Notes under the pieces: generated by a model | The model's input: only the letters and a program-made list of their open reading frames with translations | The model's database searches: none | Told to the model about the DNA's origin: nothing | Shown: positions 12,746 to 16,970 of the stretch, in pieces | Layout: each line of letters opens with the position of its first letter | Position numbering within the stretch: position 1 is the stretch's first letter | Program-made: the position numbers and the translations under genes | From: PVC group bacterium | GTDB taxonomy: Bacteria; Verrucomicrobiota; Kiritimatiellia; SS1-B-03-39; UBA6053 | Assembly (NCBI GenBank): GCA_003565815.1 | Contig: PXAS01000034.1 | Span: forward strand, 1-16,970 | Direction of reading: 5' to 3' | Length of the DNA stretch: 16,970 bases

Positions 12746-14668
12746 CTACTCGTCGAGAATTTGCCGCATTCTCCGGGCCAAGGCTTCGCGGTTGTATGGC
12801 TTTCGCAGTAAGTGTTGTTCCGAATCATCGGCCCCGTGCTCCTTGAGCTTGTCCATGGTGAAGCCGGAAACGTACAAGTGGGGGATGTGGCCCTTGCTGA
12901 GGCGCAAGCGGTCGATCATCTCGGGGCCGCTCAAATTCGGCATGACCACATCGGTGACAATCAAATCGATGGTGCCCTCGTATTCCTCCGCGACGCGAAC
13001 CCCTTCTTCCCCGTCTTTGGCCAACAGAACATTGTAGCCAAGGGATTCAATCATCCGAACCCCCATGCGCCGCACGGCTTCCTCGTCCTCGACCATGAGG
13101 ACGGTTTCGTTGCCCGTGGGCAGCGGCAGGGCTTGAAGCTCTTCGGGCAGATCGAGCATCATCTGCTCCACATGACTGTAATATGGAAAATAAATGCGGA
13201 ATTCCGTCCCCACCCCGGGCTCGCTCTTGAGTTCGATCCCCCCCAAATATTGTTTGACGATGGCATACACCGTGGAAAGCCCCAATCCCGTGCCCTGACC
13301 GGATTCCTTGGTGGTGAAAAACGGTTCGAAGACATGTTCGAGGATTTCATCGCTCATGCCACATCCGGTGTCGCGCACGGACAAATACGTGTACGTCCCC
13401 GGCGCCAGTTCCGGGATGATGCCCATCATGCCGCTTCGGACTTCCTCCATGCCGGTGCTCAGATAGAAACGTCCGCCTTTGGGCATGGCGTCACGGGCAT
13501 TGACCGCCAGGTTGAGGATTACCTGCTCCATGGAGGTGGGATCCGCGAGAATCATGCAGGGATCATCACCCAACTCCGACACCAGCTCCACGTTGTCGGT
13601 GAGCGAAACCCGGATAAGGTGGTCCATTTCTTGGAGGAGTCTGATTAAATCCACGGGTTGACTGTCGGGCACGTCTTTTCTGGAAAGCGCCAGTAATTTT
13701 TGGGTGAGATTTTGCGCCCGGGTGGCGGCCTGAATCACTTCGCCGAGGTCTTCGGTCACTTCGTCCTCGGGATTCAATTGCTCCAGGGCCATGTTGCTGA
13801 AACCAAGGATCGAGGTGAGGAGATTGTTGAAATCGTGGGCGATTCCTCCGGCCAGACGCCCGATCGCCTCCATTTTCTGACTTTGTTGAAATTGGTGGAA
13901 GGTTTCCTGCAGAGCGACTTCGGCGCGAACCCGCTCGGTGATGTCATGCCCCTCCCAAATCAATAGCGCCACCTTGCCGTCATCCCCGGGCACGGGCTTG
14001 AGCGACATGGCAATGATATGGCTGTTCTGGTCGGAACTGTTTACCTCCTGTTGGAATTTCACGGTTTCGCCCGCCGCCGCCCGTCGCAATTGGGTGTTGA
14101 ACACCGTGGCGCCTCCCAGGGCGGGGATGGAGGAGATGAAATTTCCGCGGACTTCCTCCACGGATTGGCCGATCAGCTCGGAACCGGCGTCATTCAACTC
14201 GAGAATGTGCCCGGTATCATCCAAAAACCCGGCCGGATGGTTCAATTGCTGAAACACCGCATGCATGCGACGGGTCTGATGCCGCGCCCGGGCCTCCGCG
14301 ATTTGGCTGTCCCGAAGCATCAAAATGGCTCTTTCGCCGGCCAACTTGTGGCGCTCTATTTCCATCTCCATGAATCGTTCCCGCTCGGAGCACTCTTCCA
14401 CCGATTCCCCCACCGTGGGGTGCGGCGAGGATTGAGGGGCGGATTGGGGCGACCCCTTCAAGCTGAAAAATCCGCCGATGCCCAAGGATAACAGCGAAAT
14501 AAAGAACAGAAACCAATGAACCCACCCGAATCCCTCCCCTCCCGTTCTCGCGGCGCGCGATACCGCCAGGCTGAGCAAAACCGCCACCCCGCACCAAGGC
14601 AAAAGGAAAGCGACAATTTCCCGCCGGGAAATCATGGCGTTCAATTTGAAAGCTCGAAACACATTCAT
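12746..14668 (-). CDS. Hybrid histidine kinase: 2 TM, PAS, HisKA, HATPase, receiver
   Basis: 640 residues. Two TM helices (about 17-36 and 50-70) with only a short loop between them imply no large external sensor. A charged helix (about 85-135) follows, then a PAS domain (about 136-245, G-F-L-D-D-T-G-H-I-L-E-L-N-D) and HisKA with phospho-acceptor H278 in G-G-I-A-H-D-F-N-N. The HATPase has N390 in the N-box, D433-T-G-C-G-M as G1 and G459-T-G-L-G-L as G2. A C-terminal receiver (about 521-638) has acidic residues E527-D528-E529, phospho-acceptor D573 in V-T-D-V-V-M-P and K623 in R-K-P-Y. No output domain or separate regulator is visible, so signal probably passes to a phosphotransfer partner elsewhere. 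A start at the ATG at 14635 is possible. It lies downstream of the transglutaminase-like gene (79-base gap). Confidence 0.94.
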   Translation of the reverse strand: MNVFRAFKLNAMISRREIVAFLLPWCGVAVLLSLAVSRAARTGGEGFGWVHWFLFFISLLSLGIGGFFSLKGSPQSAPQSSPHPTVGESVEECSERERFMEMEIERHKLAGERAILMLRDSQIAEARARHQTRRMHAVFQQLNHPAGFLDDTGHILELNDAGSELIGQSVEEVRGNFISSIPALGGATVFNTQLRRAAAGETVKFQQEVNSSDQNSHIIAMSLKPVPGDDGKVALLIWEGHDITERVRAEVALQETFHQFQQSQKMEAIGRLAGGIAHDFNNLLTSILGFSNMALEQLNPEDEVTEDLGEVIQAATRAQNLTQKLLALSRKDVPDSQPVDLIRLLQEMDHLIRVSLTDNVELVSELGDDPCMILADPTSMEQVILNLAVNARDAMPKGGRFYLSTGMEEVRSGMMGIIPELAPGTYTYLSVRDTGCGMSDEILEHVFEPFFTTKESGQGTGLGLSTVYAIVKQYLGGIELKSEPGVGTEFRIYFPYYSHVEQMMLDLPEELQALPLPTGNETVLMVEDEEAVRRMGVRMIESLGYNVLLAKDGEEGVRVAEEYEGTIDLIVTDVVMPNLSGPEMIDRLRLSKGHIPHLYVSGFTMDKLKEHGADDSEQHLLRKPYNREALARRMRQILDE

Positions 14669-14676
14669 TTCGGATG

Positions 14677-14682
14677 ATCATA
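14677..14682 (-). promoter_or_regulatory. Candidate -10 element for the histidine kinase gene
   Basis: On the minus strand TATGAT ends 8 bases before the ATG at 14668. No good -35 is seen at 16-18 bases upstream. It suggests the kinase can be transcribed separately from the upstream transglutaminase-like gene. Confidence 0.3.
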
Positions 14683-14747
14683 CCCAAGTCAGGACAAAAT
14701 AAAACAGAAAATGAGTTTTTCTTACATCGGGGACATCTGAACGGAAC

Positions 14748-15608
14748 TCAAGGTCTCGCAACCTCGACGTACCCGGGACCGGGGGTGTAGCGGTAGACGG
14801 TCCAATTTCCCTGCCAAAGGGTTGGCGCGTCTTCGGGAATTTCGCCCCGGGCAAAATCTTCGGCGTCCATGCGCACCCAAAAATTTTCCTGTGGATCCCC
14901 GATATACGAAACGCCTTCCACCCGCACCTCGATCAGGGTATGAATATGCCCCCGTCTTCCGCTGCGCAAATGGATGATCTGCGAGCGATGCCCCATATTC
15001 TCCAACAGGTTGTGCAAAAGACCGCTCATGCCCCCGCAATGAGCCTGCCCCCGCCGCAGGGTGTCCAAGGCCGTGTCGGTGGGCGGACCTTTCACGCGCT
15101 CGATGTTTTCATGCACAAAGCGGATCGCGTCCTCCGGACCGGTCAGTTTTGCGGCAAGATTGAGCAATTCCGGGTGGTTTGACCGGGCGGTGTAGCGCCG
15201 CGCGGGCGGGGTGTACAGCATCCAGAGTCCCAGGACGATGGGAAACAGGTATGCCAATCTCCCCCGCGTTTTTTTCGGGGCGCGAATCGTCCAGGGCAAA
15301 ACCAGCGCCGCGAACAGGACAATCACAATCAAAGAACGCGGCCACAAACTAACCCCCGCCGGATAAGAGGCCAAGGAAATCCAGCCCGCGGCCACCGCCG
15401 CGGAACACAAGCCCGCCCCGGCGGGATGACGCAACAGCCAGGCAATCCCCCCCAGCAGCGCGCAGGCCAGAACCGCCGCCACCCGCACTTCGAATGAGGC
15501 ATAATGCTGGAGACTCACAATGATCCCCACGGCCAAAAGCGTCAAAAAAAGGGACAGCCCGTGATTTTGAACACTGGAGCGGTTGGAATGGGAATGGGGC
15601 TCGTTCAT
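14748..15608 (-). CDS. Membrane-anchored transglutaminase-like protein
   Basis: 286 residues from the ATG at 15608, 4 bases after the dehydrogenase stop; a TTG at 15641 would overlap that gene and is less likely. Four hydrophobic helices fill about 18-132. The C-terminal part is a transglutaminase/protease-like domain with a plausible Cys-His-Asp triad: C191 in G-Q-A-H-C-G-G-M-S, H223 in G-H-I-H-T-L-I-E-V, and D238 in Y-I-G-D-P-Q-E-N. The helix before it (D160-A-I-R-F-V-H-E-N-I) and T183-L-R-R-G are also typical. The domain may cleave or cross-link peptide or amide bonds at the membrane; the substrate is unknown. Which side of the membrane it faces cannot be settled here. Tight spacing suggests co-transcription with the dehydrogenase and NeuB-type genes. 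Confidence 0.78.
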   Translation of the reverse strand: MNEPHSHSNRSSVQNHGLSLFLTLLAVGIIVSLQHYASFEVRVAAVLACALLGGIAWLLRHPAGAGLCSAAVAAGWISLASYPAGVSLWPRSLIVIVLFAALVLPWTIRAPKKTRGRLAYLFPIVLGLWMLYTPPARRYTARSNHPELLNLAAKLTGPEDAIRFVHENIERVKGPPTDTALDTLRRGQAHCGGMSGLLHNLLENMGHRSQIIHLRSGRRGHIHTLIEVRVEGVSYIGDPQENFWVRMDAEDFARGEIPEDAPTLWQGNWTVYRYTPGPGYVEVARP

Positions 15609-15612
15609 AGAC

Positions 15613-16575
15613 TTACTCTGGGCTTGCTTTGTCGGGATCAACGCTCATCCACTTCAAAAAAGCATCCACAATCATATTTTCAGTGGTCCGCATGGCGTCG
15701 ATTGTGGCACCGGCAATGTGTGGGGTGAGAATCACGTTGTCACGACGGCGGGCGACATCCAGCAGGGGAGAATGCAAAGCATCCCCCGTTTCCGGTTCAT
15801 TGCAAATCACATCCCCCGCAAAGCCGGAAATTTGTCCCCCGTCCAGCGCTTCCATCAACGCGGATTCATCGATCAGGGCTCCCCGGGAGGTATTGATCAA
15901 CCAGGGCGCGTGTGCGCAAGCCCCGAAAAACGAGGCATCCAGCATGTTTTGGGTTTCGTCGTCCAAATGCACGTGCAGGGAAATCACCTCGCAGGATCGG
16001 GCCAGGTCCGTAAGGCCCCCGTGGCGGCGCCAGGCGGGATGTTCGACGTTGGGATCGATGTATTCCACCTGCATGCCGAATGCCTCGCAATAGCCGCCGA
16101 ACGCGGATCCGGTGCGTCCGCAGCCGATGATTCCCGCCCGTTTGCCCCGCAGTTCGCGCCCCACGAACGCGTCCCGGTTCCATTCGCCCCGCAACACCGC
16201 CGCCGAGGCGGCGGGAATGTGACGCACCAGGGACAGCAGCAGGGCAAAGGCATGCTCGGGGGTGGAGGTCACCGTATCCAGCCCCTCAAGTCCGCGCAGG
16301 GAAAGGACCGCGACCCCCGCCTCGGCGGCGGCTTCGAGGTCGATATGATCCAGTCCCGTGGTCGGCGTGAGAATGGCCCGGAGTTTGGGGGCGGCGGACA
16401 AGCGTTTTGCATCCCAGTGAATGCCAAGGCGCACCACCACGACCTCCGCCTCCGCCAACTCCGCGTCGAAATCGGTGTTCCCCGCTTCGTGACGGCAGAT
16501 CGCATGACCCGCCCCGCGCAACTTGTCCAGTGCGTCGGGGGCGAAATCCATGGGTTCGGGAAAGAATATGCGCAT
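15613..16575 (-). CDS. D-isomer-specific 2-hydroxyacid dehydrogenase
   Basis: 320 residues, normal for the family. The NAD-binding Rossmann motif G151-C-G-R-T-G156 is followed by acidic D174 (Y-I-D-P), indicating NAD rather than NADP preference. The catalytic set is complete: R231 in N-T-S-R-G-A-L-I-D-E, E260 in V-I-C-N-E-P and H286 in T-P-H-I-A-G-A-T. The substrate-side motif T-P-T-T-G-L-D-H-I-D (70-79) fits phosphoglycerate/hydroxypyruvate reductase-like members. The exact 2-hydroxyacid or 2-oxoacid cannot be read from the sequence. It starts 9 bases after the NeuB-type gene, so it may supply or modify a precursor in that surface-sugar pathway. It is not necessarily SerA, since the C-terminal ACT domain is absent. 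Confidence 0.92.
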   Translation of the reverse strand: MRIFFPEPMDFAPDALDKLRGAGHAICRHEAGNTDFDAELAEAEVVVVRLGIHWDAKRLSAAPKLRAILTPTTGLDHIDLEAAAEAGVAVLSLRGLEGLDTVTSTPEHAFALLLSLVRHIPAASAAVLRGEWNRDAFVGRELRGKRAGIIGCGRTGSAFGGYCEAFGMQVEYIDPNVEHPAWRRHGGLTDLARSCEVISLHVHLDDETQNMLDASFFGACAHAPWLINTSRGALIDESALMEALDGGQISGFAGDVICNEPETGDALHSPLLDVARRRDNVILTPHIAGATIDAMRTTENMIVDAFLKWMSVDPDKASPE

Positions 16576-16584
16576 GATGGAAGC

Positions 16585-16970
16585 TCAGGAGTCAAATTGA
16601 TCGGGATGCAAAGGCGTGAATCGGGCCAGCGGGGCGGTCAGGCGTTTGCCGAGCAGTTTCGCGGCCTGATCGGCATCGAGCCCGCCGCCGGGTTTGCGAA
16701 AGCCGAAATCCGCGGGCATCAACACATGCCCGGCGGGCAAATCACGCAGCGCCACGGCGCTTTTCCGGAACAAGGCCCGCAAAGGCTGCAGATCCTCCGC
16801 CATCGCATCTTTGTCCACCGGATGGCGCAACGCCGTGCGAATCCAGTCAGCGCCCCGCTTCAACTCGGCCACTTCGGGCAGCGTCAGCGAGGCGGGCACA
16901 TCGGGTCCGAAACACTCCCGGGAAAAGGTGACGTGTACTTCGAGCATATCCGCCCCCAGCGCCACCGCCG
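16585..16970 (-). CDS. neuB: NeuB-type nonulosonate synthase, C-terminal part
   Basis: About 128 C-terminal residues are visible; the gene continues past the right edge of the window. V-A-L-G-A-D-M-L-E-V-H-V-T-F-S matches the last barrel strand of NeuB-family synthases, where the histidine is a metal ligand. L-T-L-P-E-V-A-E-L and H-P-V-D-K-D follow. The end is an SAF (antifreeze-like) domain: R-K-S-A-V-A-L-R-D-L-P-A-G-H-V-L, then G-K-R-L-T. These enzymes condense phosphoenolpyruvate with an amino-sugar to make sialic, legionaminic or pseudaminic acid-type sugars; which one cannot be decided from this portion. Nine bases separate it from the dehydrogenase, so it is probably the upstream gene of the same operon. 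Confidence 0.88.
   Translation of the reverse strand, partial: AVALGADMLEVHVTFSRECFGPDVPASLTLPEVAELKRGADWIRTALRHPVDKDAMAEDLQPLRALFRKSAVALRDLPAGHVLMPADFGFRKPGGGLDADQAAKLLGKRLTAPLARFTPLHPDQFDS

Overview
The window reads as a moderately GC-rich bacterial chromosome segment. It probably comes from the PVC superphylum (Verrucomicrobiota, Kiritimatiellota or Lentisphaerota). Three things suggest this: a zinc-ribbon plus membrane-anchored Ser/Thr kinase of a style I associate with those groups, an ECF sigma factor paired with a small soluble zinc-finger anti-sigma factor, and start codons with almost no Shine-Dalgarno sequences. The phylum is inference from remembered family patterns, not from a search.

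Layout. Positions 1-711 hold no convincing gene but are dense in repeats and palindromes: a REP-like palindrome at 16-35, a 179-bp MITE-like inverted-repeat element at 101-279, a hairpin at 334-352 and nested palindromes at 640-701. Next come forward-strand genes: yraN (712-1143), a secreted coiled-coil protein with an acidic repeat tail (1255-2553), larE (2582-3442), an ECF sigma factor overlapping larE by 4 bases (3439-4014), and a zinc-finger anti-sigma protein (4031-4330). A GspE/PilB-type secretion or pilus ATPase lies on the minus strand (4394-6118). It is divergent from a two-gene forward unit: a protein with a stand-alone MshEN-like domain (6203-7060) and a zinc-ribbon/Ser-Thr kinase/TM/extracytoplasmic protein (7072-9303).

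Three minus-strand genes follow, read in the order four-TM membrane protein, small outer-membrane beta-barrel-like protein, RdgC-like protein (11448 down to 9300). A forward M48 metallopeptidase lipoprotein with a TPR tail is at 11580-12740. The rest is minus strand, read right to left: the C-terminal part of a NeuB-type nonulosonate synthase, a D-2-hydroxyacid dehydrogenase, a four-TM transglutaminase-like protein, and a hybrid PAS/histidine kinase/receiver protein (16970 down to 12746).

How the genes may work together. The strongest candidate for an undescribed system is the divergent locus at 4394-9303. There the ATPase and the first gene of the kinase unit both carry related MshEN-type domains, so the solitary MshEN protein could link kinase signalling to the secretion/pilus motor. 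The sigma/anti-sigma pair is translationally coupled to larE. The NeuB, dehydrogenase and transglutaminase genes are tightly spaced and probably co-transcribed, suggesting surface-sugar or envelope work. Several genes have a -10-like hexamer ending 6-8 bases before the ATG, hinting at leaderless mRNAs. I saw no tRNA, rRNA, CRISPR array or intact insertion sequence.
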